A DNA stretch of 64,000 bases from Mycobacterium heckeshornense (GTDB taxonomy: Bacteria > Actinomycetota > Actinomycetes > Mycobacteriales > Mycobacteriaceae), in NCBI RefSeq assembly GCF_016592155.1, contig NZ_AP024237.1, positions 1,054,001 through 1,118,000 of the forward strand, read 5' to 3'. The position numbers and the translations under genes are program-made. This document shows, in pieces, positions 30,474 to 39,278 of the stretch. Positions within the stretch are counted from its first letter, which is position 1, and each line of letters starts with the position of its first letter. The notes under the pieces are model-generated. The model was given only the letters and a program-made list of their open reading frames with translations, had not been told where the DNA came from and did no database searches.

Positions 30474-31990
30474 TGTCCCTGTTTCGCCGACGGCGCCGAG
30501 TTCCGCTGCGACCCACCACCTCGTTGTCGTTGCGGTGGCGGGTGATGCTGTTGGCCATGTCGATGGTGGCGATGGTGGTCGTCCTGATGGCAGCCGCGGT
30601 CTACGCGGTGATTTCGGCGGCGGCCTACAAGGACATCGACAACCAGCTGCAGAGCCGAGCGCAGATGCTGATCGCGAGCGGGTCGCTGGCGGCAGATCCC
30701 GCGAAGGCCATTGAGGGCACCGCCTATTCGGACGTCAATGCGATGCTGGTGAACCCCGGCCGGTCGGTGTACACCGCACATCAGGAAGGCCAGACACTTC
30801 CGGTGGGTGGGCCCGAGAAGGCGGTCATCCGCGGCGACCTGTTCATGTCCCGGCGCACGGCCGGCGATCAGCGGGTGCTGGCGATTCGTCTGCCCAACGG
30901 CAGTTCGCTGCTGATCTCCAAGAGTCTGGCGCCGACCGACGCGGTCATGACGAAACTGCGCTGGGTGTTGTTGATTGTCGGTGGTATCGGTGTCGCGGTT
31001 GCCGCGGTGGCCGGGGCGATGGTCACCCGGGCCGGGCTGCGCCCGGTGGCGCGGCTGACCGAAGCCGCCGAACGGGTGGCCCGCACCGACGACCTGCGGC
31101 CGATACCGGTGTTCGGCAGCGACGAATTGGCTAGGCTCACAGAGGCATTCAATTTGATGCTGCGTGCCCTGGCCGAGTCCCGGGAACGGCAGGCGCGTCT
31201 GGTCACCGACGCCGGTCACGAGCTGCGAACCCCGCTGACGTCGCTGCGTACCAATGTCGAACTGCTGATGGCTTCGATGGAGCCGGGTGCACCACCGCTG
31301 CCGGAGCAGGAGATGGTCGGTCTGCGTGCCGACGTACTCGCCCAGATCGAGGAATTATCAACTCTGGTGGGTGATTTGGTGGACCTCACCCGATACGACG
31401 CGGGCGAGGTGGTGCACGAGTCGGTCGACATGTCCGATATCGTCGACCGGAGTCTCGAGCGAGTTCGTAGGCGCCGCAACGATATTCAATTCGATGTCCA
31501 AGTCATCCCGTGGCAGGTCCACGGCGACGCCGGTGGTTTGGCGCGCGCGGTGCTGAACCTGTTGGACAACGCCGCAAAGTGGAGCCCGCCCGGTGGGCGG
31601 GTCGGCGTGACATTAAGGCAGCTCGATCCCGCGTATGCCGAGCTGGTGGTGTCCGACAACGGTCCGGGGATCCCGCCGCACGAGCGCAGCCTGGTATTCG
31701 AGCGGTTCTTCCGCTCGGCGTCCGCGCGGGCGATGCCCGGATCAGGGCTGGGCCTCGCGATCGTCAAGCAGGTGGTACTTAAACACGGGGGCGCGCTGCG
31801 GGTGGAAGATACCGTGCCGGGCGGTCAGCCCCCGGGCACGTCGATCTATGTGTTGCTTCCCGGGCGTCCGCTACCGGTTGCGGCCCACCCCGCGCCCGCA
31901 GCCGACGCCGGTCGCACCGCAGACTCGGGAAACTCTCTGGGTCCCGCGAACGTTGTCTCAGCGGATTCTCAGTCCACCCAGGCAGGGTAG
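30473..31990 (+). CDS. mprB: Sensor histidine kinase MprB
   Basis: Membrane sensor of the MprAB system, which responds to envelope stress and controls sigB, sigE and pepD in M. tuberculosis. It has 505 residues from ATG 30473. There is a membrane segment at about residues 25-47 ([20 protein letters not shown]), an extracytoplasmic loop of some 110 residues, a second membrane segment ([20 protein letters not shown]) and a HAMP domain. The HisKA motif [11 protein letters not shown] and ATPase boxes [18 protein letters not shown] and GSGLGLAI follow. In this sequence its ATG is in frame with the displaced MprA tail, giving an apparent MprA-MprB fusion that is probably artefactual. Confidence 0.95.
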   Translation: MSLFRRRRRVPLRPTTSLSLRWRVMLLAMSMVAMVVVLMAAAVYAVISAAAYKDIDNQLQSRAQMLIASGSLAADPAKAIEGTAYSDVNAMLVNPGRSVYTAHQEGQTLPVGGPEKAVIRGDLFMSRRTAGDQRVLAIRLPNGSSLLISKSLAPTDAVMTKLRWVLLIVGGIGVAVAAVAGAMVTRAGLRPVARLTEAAERVARTDDLRPIPVFGSDELARLTEAFNLMLRALAESRERQARLVTDAGHELRTPLTSLRTNVELLMASMEPGAPPLPEQEMVGLRADVLAQIEELSTLVGDLVDLTRYDAGEVVHESVDMSDIVDRSLERVRRRRNDIQFDVQVIPWQVHGDAGGLARAVLNLLDNAAKWSPPGGRVGVTLRQLDPAYAELVVSDNGPGIPPHERSLVFERFFRSASARAMPGSGLGLAIVKQVVLKHGGALRVEDTVPGGQPPGTSIYVLLPGRPLPVAAHPAPAADAGRTADSGNSLGPANVVSADSQSTQAG

Positions 31991-32043
31991 TTGCGGTTAC
32001 TGTTGAATCCGAAGCCCCATTCACGGAAGAGCGACCCAGCGAC

Positions 32044-33381
32044 ATGACGAATCACCCGAGGTATTCGCCACCGCCGCAGCAGCCGGGATACCGTCTAGCG
32101 CCGAATCAGCCGACGGGCCCCGGTTATGGCGGCCAGGGCCAGCAGTACGACTGGCGCTTCGGCCAGCAGCCCCCGTACCGCCCGCCGTTTGCTCCGTTTG
32201 GCGGAGCTGGGCAAGGCGCCCCGGTCGGGGCGCCTTCGCCGCTTTTCGGTGGTGTAGGCCAAAAGCGCTCGCGCGCAGGGTTGTTGGCGGTTGGCGCGTT
32301 GGCGATCGCGGTGGTGTCGGCCGGCATCGGCGGGGCAGTGGCATCGGTGGTCGAGCATGGCCAGCAGCTGGCGAGCAGCGGAGCCGGTGCGACGGTGGGC
32401 GGCGCGGCTCCCAGCGTCCCCGCGGCTAATGCGCCGGCGGGGTCGGTGGAGCAGGTTGCCGCCAAGGTGGTGCCCAGCGTGGTCATGCTGGAGACCGACC
32501 TGGGCCGGCAATCCGAGGAGGGCTCGGGCATTATCTTGTCGCCCGACGGGACAATCCTGACCAACAACCACGTGGTCGCCGCGGCCGCCAAAAGCAGTCC
32601 TGACATCGGCGCCGGCCCGCTGAAAACCACGGTGACCTTCTCCGACGGCCGCACCGCACCGTTCACCGTGGTGGGCGCGGATCCGACTAGCGATATCGCG
32701 GTGGTGCGGGTTCAGGGCATCTCCGGGCTCAAACCGATCACGCTCGGTTCGTCGGCGAACCTGCGGGTGGGTCAACCGGTGGTGGCGGTCGGGTCCCCGC
32801 TGGGTTTGGAGGGCACGGTCACCACGGGCATCGTCAGCGCGCTCAACCGGCCGGTGTCCACAACGGGAGAGTCGGGTAACCAGAACACCGTGCTTGACGC
32901 CATCCAGACCGACGCCGCGATCAACCCCGGCAACTCCGGCGGCGCGCTGGTCAACATGAACGGCGATTTGATCGGCGTGAACTCGGCGATCGCGACCCTT
33001 GGTGCCGATTCGGCCGATGCGCAAAGCGGTTCGATCGGTCTGGGTTTCGCCATTCCGATCGACCAGGCTAAGCGCATCGCCGACGAGCTGATCAGCACCG
33101 GCACGGCGTCACATGCCTCGCTGGGTGTGCAGGTGACCAGCGATAAGGACACGCCGGGCGCCAAGGTGGTCGATGTGGTGCCCGACGGCGCGGCGGCGAG
33201 CGCGGGCCTGCCCAAGGGCGTGACCATCACCAAGGTCGACGACCGTCGGGTCAACGGCGCCGACGCCCTCGTCGCCGCCATCCGGTCGAAGGCTCCCGGT
33301 GACAAGGTGACGTTGACATACCAGGATCCGGGTGGCGACAGCCGGACCGTGCAGGTCACCCTCGGTAAGGCGGGCCAGTGA
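32044..33381 (+). CDS. pepD: HtrA-like serine protease PepD
   Basis: Membrane-anchored periplasmic protease of the envelope stress response. It has 445 residues from ATG 32044. A Pro/Gln/Tyr-rich cytoplasmic N terminus precedes one membrane segment (LLAVGALAIAVVSAGIGGAVASV). The trypsin-like domain has His in LTNNHVV, Asp in TSDIAVVR and Ser in NPGNSGGAL, so the triad is complete. A C-terminal PDZ domain includes PGAKVVDVVPDGAAASAGL. It follows mprAB by 53 bp and overlaps moaB2, the same order as M. tuberculosis Rv0981-Rv0984. Confidence 0.96.
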   Translation: MTNHPRYSPPPQQPGYRLAPNQPTGPGYGGQGQQYDWRFGQQPPYRPPFAPFGGAGQGAPVGAPSPLFGGVGQKRSRAGLLAVGALAIAVVSAGIGGAVASVVEHGQQLASSGAGATVGGAAPSVPAANAPAGSVEQVAAKVVPSVVMLETDLGRQSEEGSGIILSPDGTILTNNHVVAAAAKSSPDIGAGPLKTTVTFSDGRTAPFTVVGADPTSDIAVVRVQGISGLKPITLGSSANLRVGQPVVAVGSPLGLEGTVTTGIVSALNRPVSTTGESGNQNTVLDAIQTDAAINPGNSGGALVNMNGDLIGVNSAIATLGADSADAQSGSIGLGFAIPIDQAKRIADELISTGTASHASLGVQVTSDKDTPGAKVVDVVPDGAAASAGLPKGVTITKVDDRRVNGADALVAAIRSKAPGDKVTLTYQDPGGDSRTVQVTLGKAGQ

Positions 33382-33923
33382 TGAGAGTCGGTGCGCCGTG
33401 GTCAGATGCCAGATATACGGTGGCAGCTATGGAACAGCGGGCGGGGATCGTCGGTAGGGCACTGGTCGTGGTGGTCGATGACCGCACCGCGCACGGCGAC
33501 GAGGATCACAGCGGTCCGCTGGTCACTGAACTGCTCACCGAAGCCGGGTACGTCGTCGACGGTGTGGTGGCCGTCGCCGCCGACGAGGTAGAGATCCGCA
33601 ACGCGTTGAACACCGCGGTGATCGGCGGGGTGGACCTGGTGGTGTCGGTCGGCGGCACCGGTGTGACGCCCCGCGATGTCACCCCGGAAGCTACCCGCGA
33701 CATTCTGGACCGGGAAATCCTCGGGATCTCCGAAGCCATCCGCGCATCGGCGCTGTCCGCCGGCATCGTCGACGCCGGGCTGTCTCGCGGACTGGCCGGG
33801 ATTTCGGGCAGCACGCTGGTCGTCAACCTCGCCGGCTCCCGCTATGCCGTGCGGGACGGAATGGCCACCCTGAATCCACTGGCGGCGCAGATCATCGGCC
33901 AGCTGTCGAGTTTGGAGATTTAA
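33378..33923 (+). CDS. moaB2: MogA/MoaB-family molybdopterin protein MoaB2
   Basis: Molybdopterin-binding protein of 181 residues; the GTG at 33378 overlaps the pepD stop. The MoCF motif is clear: DLVVSVGGTGVTPRDVTPEATRD, followed by GISGSTLVVNLAGS. The family adenylylates molybdopterin or supports Moco assembly. In M. tuberculosis this paralogue is encoded with the MprAB-PepD genes, and a link to the stress system has been proposed. An ATG at 33381 and later codons are alternative starts. Confidence 0.9.
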   Translation: MMRVGAPWSDARYTVAAMEQRAGIVGRALVVVVDDRTAHGDEDHSGPLVTELLTEAGYVVDGVVAVAADEVEIRNALNTAVIGGVDLVVSVGGTGVTPRDVTPEATRDILDREILGISEAIRASALSAGIVDAGLSRGLAGISGSTLVVNLAGSRYAVRDGMATLNPLAAQIIGQLSSLEI

Positions 33924-34059
33924 CTCCGGCGACCGGGGCTTTTCAGCACGGGTCCATGACCAATTGCGGTGAACACGCGCAAGCGCGCGCCCAGGGACAT
34001 ACCGTTCTTCGCGGCGGCTTCATGTCGCCTCGCCAATTCGCTGACGGGAGGTGGCTCGC

Positions 34060-34503
34060 GTGTTCAAGGGATTCAAAAACTTTCTGATGCGCGGTGACGT
34101 AATCACTGTGGCCGTCGGGCTGGTGGTGGCCCTGGCCTTCTCGAACCTGGTCAAAGCTTTCACCGACAGTGTGATCAATCCGCTTGTCGCGGCCACACAG
34201 CCGCATCATGCGTTCGGGTTGGGTTGGCAACTCGGCGACGCGGGCAACAAGGCTACTTTCCTCGACATCGGGGCGTTCATCTCGGCGGTCATCTACTTCA
34301 TCGTCTTCGTCGCGGTGGTGTACTTCGTGATCGTGATGCCCTACCGGCATATTCAAAAACGCCGTGGGGTGACCGTGTTCGGCGAGGACCCGGCGACCAA
34401 GGCCTGCCCGGCATGCCTATCCGACATTCCCGAGGCCGCACAGAAATGCAAGTACTGTGCCGCCGAGCAGCCCAAGACCGGCGAAGCGGTCAGTGCAGGG
34501 TAA
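34060..34503 (+). CDS. mscL: MscL-family mechanosensitive channel with C-terminal zinc ribbon
   Basis: The product has 147 residues from GTG 34060, chosen because a GGGAGG lies at a normal distance and the protein then begins MFKGFKNFLMRGD like other MscL proteins (GTG 34051 is an alternative). TM1 is VITVAVGLVVALAFSNLV, followed by the conserved TDSVINPLV. TM2 is AVIYFIVFVAVVYFVIVMP. The usual helical tail is replaced by a ribbon with two CxxC knuckles (CPAC and CKYC). The zinc ribbon is unusual for MscL and could be a regulatory or tethering module. The end overlaps the SAF-domain gene by 14 bp, tail to tail. Confidence 0.88.
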   Translation: MFKGFKNFLMRGDVITVAVGLVVALAFSNLVKAFTDSVINPLVAATQPHHAFGLGWQLGDAGNKATFLDIGAFISAVIYFIVFVAVVYFVIVMPYRHIQKRRGVTVFGEDPATKACPACLSDIPEAAQKCKYCAAEQPKTGEAVSAG

Positions 34504-35143
34504 AGGTCACCGTCTGAACCAGTGCGGCACCGGCCACCGCGTGCGCGGTGCGGCCGGGCAGGGCGACCAAAACGACGCGATCATCGTCGGTCGCCCCCGC
34601 CTTCGGTTTGGCCGAGACCAGAACCACGACGGCGTCCGTTGCCACGACGCGGGCAGCGTCCTTGGACTCCGTGTCTGACGCCGCCAAGATGTCGACGACA
34701 TCACCGGGGCGAACCAGGTCGATCAGCGCGGGATCCGCCAGGTGCAGTGGCACGATCCGCGCGCCGGGGCCAGCCGCCGATTCGGCCAGCCGGCTACCCA
34801 GTAAGCGGACATCGGTGAGCACCTCGCCACGACGCGCCGGGCCGGCCAGCGTCGAGCCAACCACACGTGCTACGTCAGTCTGCGACCCGTCGGGAATTGT
34901 TGTCGCCAAACGCTTTTCAAGCCGCACATCCTCGGCCGCCAGGGCAGCGCCCGGGCTGAGGTCACGCGCTGCGACCACGACGTCTGCACGGTCGCCGTCG
35001 GGGTTGGGCCGCATCGCCGCAACACCCGCCAATACAACCAGGACGGCGGCCGCAACACGTCGAGCCAGCACGGTCCTTGTCCAGTCCGGCCGCAGGGCCT
35101 GCGTGATCTGCCTCAGCAGCGGCGGGTTCAGCGACTCGCGCAT
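34490..35143 (-). CDS. SAF-domain protein (Rv0990c-like)
   Basis: The product has 217 residues from ATG 35143. One N-terminal membrane segment (AAAVLVVLAGVAAMRP) is followed by a SAF domain (VVVAARDLSPGAALAAEDVR, RGEVLTDVRLLG) and a RcpC/CpaB-like second half (VRPGDVVDILAASD, LVALPGRTAHAVAGAAL). The domain order resembles CpaB of type IV pilus/Flp systems, but no pilus genes are near. It lies 66 bp downstream of the Rv0991c-type gene in the same direction. In M. tuberculosis the pair is heat-inducible through HrcA. Confidence 0.86.
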   Translation of the reverse strand: MRESLNPPLLRQITQALRPDWTRTVLARRVAAAVLVVLAGVAAMRPNPDGDRADVVVAARDLSPGAALAAEDVRLEKRLATTIPDGSQTDVARVVGSTLAGPARRGEVLTDVRLLGSRLAESAAGPGARIVPLHLADPALIDLVRPGDVVDILAASDTESKDAARVVATDAVVVLVSAKPKAGATDDDRVVLVALPGRTAHAVAGAALVQTVTFTLH

Positions 35144-35209
35144 GCCGCAACGCTAGGCGCGGCGCCAACGCAGGGGTGCCGGTCGCAGCACCGGCTTGTG
35201 GATAACTTC

Positions 35210-35503
35210 CTACGCTGCCGCCGTGCTCGAGGAGGTGGTCGACTTCTCGCTCGGGCTGCTCTTTTCGCCTGTGCTCGATTCACTCGAACTCTTCTCGCCC
35301 GAACCGTTCGTCGAGCTCTTCGCCGACTCGCGACTGTCGGTGCGGTAAAAGCCGCTGCCCTTGAACACCACACCGACCGAGTTGAAGATCTTGCGCAGCC
35401 GGCCGGAGCAACGTTGGCAGGTAGTCAGCGCGTCGTCGGTGAAGGCCTGCACGATGTCGAAGCGGTTGTCGCATTCGGTGCACGCGTAGCTGTAGGTCGG
35501 CAC
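35210..35503 (-). CDS. FmdB-type zinc-ribbon chaperone (Ruc, Rv0991c-like)
   Basis: The product has 97 residues from GTG 35503 with GGAGG just upstream. The N-terminal FmdB zinc ribbon has two CxxC pairs (YACTECDNRF and TTCQRCSGRL). It ends in a disordered Ser/Glu/Lys-rich tail of about 45 residues. It matches M. tuberculosis Rv0991c, shown to be a redox-regulated chaperone that works with the Hsp70 system. A CIRCE operator lies 26 bp upstream of the start, fitting heat-shock control by HrcA. Confidence 0.93.
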   Translation of the reverse strand: MPTYSYACTECDNRFDIVQAFTDDALTTCQRCSGRLRKIFNSVGVVFKGSGFYRTDSRESAKSSTNGSGEKSSSESSTGEKSSPSEKSTTSSSTAAA

Positions 35504-35529
35504 GGAAACCTCCGAGTATGTGAGCTTGG

Positions 35530-35556
35530 TTAGCACTCTAGCGTCTTAAGTGCTAG
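35530..35556 (-). promoter_or_regulatory. CIRCE operator (HrcA site)
   Basis: Inverted repeat TTAGCACTC, 9-base spacer, AAGTGCTAG. This is the CIRCE layout (consensus TTAGCACTC-N9-GAGTGCTAA) with two mismatches in the outer positions of one arm. It precedes the Rv0991c-type gene, matching the known HrcA regulon of M. tuberculosis (groES, groEL2, Rv0991c, Rv0990c). The site also sits just inside the 3' end of the cyclo-ligase transcript unit. Confidence 0.88.
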
Positions 35557-35561
35557 AACCG

Positions 35562-36172
35562 CTACATTTGCCGCGTCATTCCGGCGGTGTGCAGGGCAAC
35601 CACCCCGCCCCCCGGGTGTCAGGGCATGTGTCATCGCCACGTCGTGCGGTTCGCACGGCAACTCGTCGACCAGCTCCTGGTCACGCACCACCGCAACCAG
35701 CCGCGCGCGCGGGCCACAAGAGACCAGGGAGCGATCGTAGAACCCGCGGCCACGGCCCAGGCGCACCCCACGGCGATCGACCGCCAGGGCAGGCACCAGC
35801 ACCAGGTCGGCTTCGGTCAGCGCCGACGCCGGCAGCCACGGCGCTGCGGGTTCGAGCAGACCAAACCGCCCGGCCACCAATCCGCCGGGCCGGTATTCGC
35901 CCCACCGCAGCGGCAGCGGGGGTGTCGTCGGCCGTCGTGCGCGCGACCGGCAGCAACACCCGTCGTACCCGGCGTCGTAACACCTCGAGCATCTCGATCG
36001 ATCCCGGCTCCGCGCCCACCGGCACATAGGCGCACACGGTGTTGCCGTCGGTCGCCACCAGTGCCAGGTGCTCGGCGAGCGAACGCGCCTCGGCGGCCCG
36101 CACGTCCTCGGCGACCGACCCCCGAGCGGCTAGCAGCTGCTGTCGCAATGCGGCCTTGCCGGCGGTGCCCAT
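35562..36172 (-). pseudogene. 5-formyltetrahydrofolate cyclo-ligase, frame broken twice
   Basis: Folate salvage enzyme (MTHFS/YgfA type, Rv0992c-like) that makes 5,10-methenyl-THF with ATP. It starts MGTAGKAALRQQLLAARGSV at ATG 36172 and runs to VLLPVARTTADDTP. The frame then shifts at five G (35918-35922; four expected). The next frame continues LRWGEYRPGGLVAGRFG, LVLVPALAVDRRGVRLGRG, GFYDRSL and HDVAMTHALTPGG. It shifts again at six C (35608-35613; five expected). Removing one base at each site gives a normal 202-residue protein ending MTRQM at the stop 35562-35564. Both changes are +1 in homopolymers, so assembly error is the likely cause. Confidence 0.88.
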
Positions 36173-36243
36173 GCCCCAACGATGACAGCAACAGCTTTGG
36201 CATCGCCACACCGGCGCCACCTGCTGCAGTTAGGGTGTGATTC

Positions 36244-37146
36244 ATGGCACCACCACACGTTCCCCGTACGGCGGTCGTGCCCGCGGCCGGCCTGGGCACC
36301 CGGTTCCTGCCCACGACCAAAACGGTGCCCAAAGAGCTGCTGCCGGTCGTCGACACACCCGGCATCGAGCTGGTGGCCGCCGAGGCGGCCGAGGCCGGCG
36401 CTGACCGCCTGGTGATCGTCACCTCGCAGGGCAAAGACAGCGTGGTCGCGCACTTCGTCGAAGACCTGGTGCTGGAAGGAACGCTCGAAGCTCGCGGCAA
36501 GAAAGACATGCTCGACAAGGTGCGCCGCGCCCCCCGGCTGATCAAAGTCGAGTCCGTGGTGCAGGACGAGCCGCTGGGGTTGGGACACGCCATTGGTTGC
36601 GTGGAGCCGGTGCTGTCGGCCGACGACGACGCGATCGCCGTGCTTCTGCCCGACGACCTGGTGTTGCCGACCGGTGTGCTGGAGACCATGTCGAACGTGC
36701 GGGCCCAGCGGGGCGGCACGGTGCTGTGCGCCATCGAGGTCAGCCCCGAGGAGATCAGCGCCTACGGCGTCTTCGACGTCGAGCCGGTTGCCGGCGCCGG
36801 CAAGGACGTGCTCAAGGTCAACGGGATGGTCGAAAAGCCGAAGCCGCAGGACGCGCCGTCGAGTTATGCGGCCGCGGGCCGCTACGTACTCGACCGCGCC
36901 ATCTTCGACGCGTTGCGCCAGACCGAACGCGGCGCGGGCGGGGAGGTGCAGCTCACCGATGCGATCGCACTGCTGATCAAGGAAGGTCATCCGGTCCACG
37001 TGGTGGTGCATCGCGGGTCTCGACACGACTTGGGAAATCCCGGCGGCTACCTCAAGGCTGCGGTTGACTTTGCACTGGACCGTGACGACTACGGCCCGGA
37101 TTTGCGGGAATGGTTGGTGGCGCGGTTGGGCCTGGCCGGGCGCTAG
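36244..37146 (+). CDS. galU: UTP-glucose-1-phosphate uridylyltransferase
   Basis: Makes UDP-glucose for cell-envelope glycans and trehalose. It has 300 residues from ATG 36244. The nucleotide-binding N terminus reads TAVVPAAGLGTRFLPTTK with the sugar-loop PKELLPVVDTPGIE. Further GalU signatures are GLGHAIGCVEP, LLPDDLVL, the metal-binding region and KPKPQDAPS. It is the first gene of a same-strand run galU-moeA1-rimJ-glpR-like, with 50 bp to the next gene. Confidence 0.97.
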   Translation: MAPPHVPRTAVVPAAGLGTRFLPTTKTVPKELLPVVDTPGIELVAAEAAEAGADRLVIVTSQGKDSVVAHFVEDLVLEGTLEARGKKDMLDKVRRAPRLIKVESVVQDEPLGLGHAIGCVEPVLSADDDAIAVLLPDDLVLPTGVLETMSNVRAQRGGTVLCAIEVSPEEISAYGVFDVEPVAGAGKDVLKVNGMVEKPKPQDAPSSYAAAGRYVLDRAIFDALRQTERGAGGEVQLTDAIALLIKEGHPVHVVVHRGSRHDLGNPGGYLKAAVDFALDRDDYGPDLREWLVARLGLAGR

Positions 37147-37196
37147 CGACGGGTCAGGCCTGAGCTTTTCACGGCTTGACGGCAGGAAGGCGCGCT

Positions 37197-38456
37197 GTGC
37201 GTTCGGTGGAAGAACAGCAGGCCCGGGTGTCGGCCGCCGCGGTAGCGCCGAGGCCGGTGCGGGTCGCGATCGCCGAGGCGCAAGGCCTGATGTGTGCCGA
37301 AGAGGTGGTGACCGAACGCCCGCTGCCCGGCTTCGACCAGGCAGCAATCGACGGCTACGCGGTACGCAGCGTCGACGTGCTCGGTGTGGGTAACTCCGAT
37401 CACGCCGAGGACGAGGCTGCGGCCGAGGTGAGCCTGCCGGTGATGGGCTCGATCGAAGCCGGTGCCCGCACCCCCGGTAGGTTGCAGCCCCGGCAGGCGG
37501 TTCGGGTGCAGACCGGTGCGCCGCTGCCCACATTGGCCGACGCAGTGTTGCCCGTGCACTGGACCGACGGTGGGCGGTCGCGGGTGCGGGTGCTGCGCGG
37601 GGTGCGCTCGGGTGCTTACGTGCGACGCACCGGTGACGACGTGCAGCCCGGCGACGTCGCGGTGCGGGCCGGGACGATCATCGGGCCCGCCCAGGTAGGG
37701 CTGCTGGCGGCGGTGGGCCGCGAACGGGTCCTGGTCCACCCGCGCCCGCGGCTATCGGTGATGGCGGTCGGCGGCGAGCTGGTCGACATCTCGCGCACGC
37801 CGGGTCCTGGGCAGGTATACGACGTCAACTCCTATGCCCTGGCGGCTGCGGGCCGGGACGCAGGCGCGGAGGTCAACCGCATCGGCATCGTCAGCAGCGA
37901 CCCCAAGCAGCTGCGCGACGTCGTGGAGGGCCAGATCAACCGGGCCGAGATCGTCGTCATCGCGGGCGCCGTCGGCGGCGCAGCGGCCGACGCGGTGTGC
38001 GCGGTGCTCTCCGAACTCGGCGAGATGGAGGTCACTCGCGTCGCCATGCACCCAGGGTCCGTTCAGGGCTTTGGACAACTGGGCGGCGAAGGTGTGCCGA
38101 CGTTTCTGTTGCCGGCCAACCCGGTCAGCGCCCTGGTGGTCTTCGAGGTGATGGTGCGCCCGCTGATCCGTCTCTCGCTGGGCAGACGGCAGCCGATGCG
38201 CCGGGTGGTGCAGGCCCGCACGCTGTCCCCGATCAGCTCGGTGTCGGGTCGTAAGGGCTATCTGCGTGGGCAGCTGATGCGCGACCAGGACAGCGGTGAA
38301 TACCTGGTACAGGCTCTCGGCGGCGCCCCGGGCGCCTCATCGCATTTGCTGGCGACGCTCGCTGAGGCAAACTGTCTGGTGATGGTTCCCAGCGAGGCTG
38401 AACAGATCCGCACCGGCGAGATCGTCGACGTCGCCTTCCTGGCTCAGCGTGGCTGA
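37197..38456 (+). CDS. moeA1: MoeA1/gephyrin-like molybdotransferase (Glp)
   Basis: The product has 419 residues from GTG 37197, preceded by AGGAAGG. It has the MoeA layout: an N-terminal domain with DQAAIDGYAVRS, a beta-rich domain with VQTGAPLPTLADAV, the MoCF-like domain (DVNSYALAAAGRDAG, VIAGAVGGAAAD) and a C-terminal beta domain. The MoCF signature is altered from the usual GGxSxG/GG type to GAVGG, which suggests reduced molybdotransferase activity. In Corynebacterium the syntenic MoeA-like protein Glp binds FtsZ and the membrane receptor GlpR. The nearby GlpR-like gene supports the same role here. Confidence 0.88.
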   Translation: MRSVEEQQARVSAAAVAPRPVRVAIAEAQGLMCAEEVVTERPLPGFDQAAIDGYAVRSVDVLGVGNSDHAEDEAAAEVSLPVMGSIEAGARTPGRLQPRQAVRVQTGAPLPTLADAVLPVHWTDGGRSRVRVLRGVRSGAYVRRTGDDVQPGDVAVRAGTIIGPAQVGLLAAVGRERVLVHPRPRLSVMAVGGELVDISRTPGPGQVYDVNSYALAAAGRDAGAEVNRIGIVSSDPKQLRDVVEGQINRAEIVVIAGAVGGAAADAVCAVLSELGEMEVTRVAMHPGSVQGFGQLGGEGVPTFLLPANPVSALVVFEVMVRPLIRLSLGRRQPMRRVVQARTLSPISSVSGRKGYLRGQLMRDQDSGEYLVQALGGAPGASSHLLATLAEANCLVMVPSEAEQIRTGEIVDVAFLAQRG

Positions 38457-38477
38457 GCGGCACGATCGCGCACTGCA

Positions 38478-39131
38478 GTGAACCTGTGGCGCTCCAGCTT
38501 CCGGCATCCGGGGTGGCCGATGGTCGTCGGGCCGCTGCGGGTCCCGGCGGGCGTCATCCGGCTGCGCCCGGTGCGCATGCGCGACGGTGTGATGTGGAGC
38601 CGGATCCGGTTGGCCGATCGCGCCCACCTCGAGCCGTGGGAGCCCAGCACAGGTGCGGATTGGACTGTGCGGCACATGGTTTCGTCCTGGCCAGCGGTGT
38701 GCTCGAGCCTGCGGGCGGAGGCCCGCAAAGGCCGGATGCTGCCGTACGCGATCGAGCTCGACGGGGAATTCTGCGGCCAGCTGACGATCGGCAACGTCAT
38801 CCATGGCGCGTTGCGGTCGGCGTGGATCGGCTACTGGGTGTCGAGCGCGGCGACCGGCGGCGGAGTCGCGACCGGCGCACTGGCGTTGGGGCTCGACCAC
38901 TGCTTCGGACCGGTGGCCTTGCATCGCGTGGAGGCCACCGTGCGCCCGGAGAATGTGGCCAGCCGTGCGGTACTGGCAAAGGTCGGATTCCGGGAGGAAG
39001 GCCTGCTGCGACGCTACCTCGAGGTCGACGGTGCGTGGCGCGATCACCTGTTGATGGGGCTCACCGTCGAAGAGGTGTACGGGTCGGTGACGTCGACGCT
39101 GGTGCGCGAGGGGCACGCCAGCTGGGTCTAG
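38478..39131 (+). CDS. rimJ: GNAT acetyltransferase RimJ-like
   Basis: GNAT-fold N-acetyltransferase of 217 residues from GTG 38478. It has VIRLRPVRMRDGVMWSRIRL at the N terminus, the acetyl-CoA core GGGVATGALALGLDHCF, and EATVRPENVASRAVLAKVGF, typical of ribosomal-protein Ser/Ala acetyltransferases. It matches M. tuberculosis Rv0995. The native substrate (ribosomal S5 in E. coli) is unconfirmed in mycobacteria. It lies between the Glp-like and GlpR-like genes. Confidence 0.9.
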   Translation: MNLWRSSFRHPGWPMVVGPLRVPAGVIRLRPVRMRDGVMWSRIRLADRAHLEPWEPSTGADWTVRHMVSSWPAVCSSLRAEARKGRMLPYAIELDGEFCGQLTIGNVIHGALRSAWIGYWVSSAATGGGVATGALALGLDHCFGPVALHRVEATVRPENVASRAVLAKVGFREEGLLRRYLEVDGAWRDHLLMGLTVEEVYGSVTSTLVREGHASWV

Positions 39132-39171
39132 GACCAGCCGTATGGACGTGACGGCAGCAGGCCACGGCTCT

Positions 39172-39185
39172 GTTACAGAAGTGAC
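39172..39185 (+). promoter_or_regulatory. Possible MtrA-type direct repeat
   Basis: GTTAC and GTGAC are spaced by four bases, giving the 9-bp direct-repeat pattern described for the essential regulator MtrA. It lies about 95 bp before the GlpR-like gene. The motif is short and could occur by chance. Confidence 0.25.
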
Positions 39186-39278
39186 ATTTGTGGTTTGCGG
39201 TGCTTGTCATCGGCAAATCACAGGTGTGTAATTATCCTCACCGGCTGAGCTGGATCGCCGGGAAAGGAGCAGGTCGCC

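Noticed and set aside
30098..31990. A 630-residue MprA-MprB fusion protein
   Set aside because: The fusion exists only because a second C-run change removes the mprA stop. The front of MprA is in another frame, and the natural mprB start is intact.
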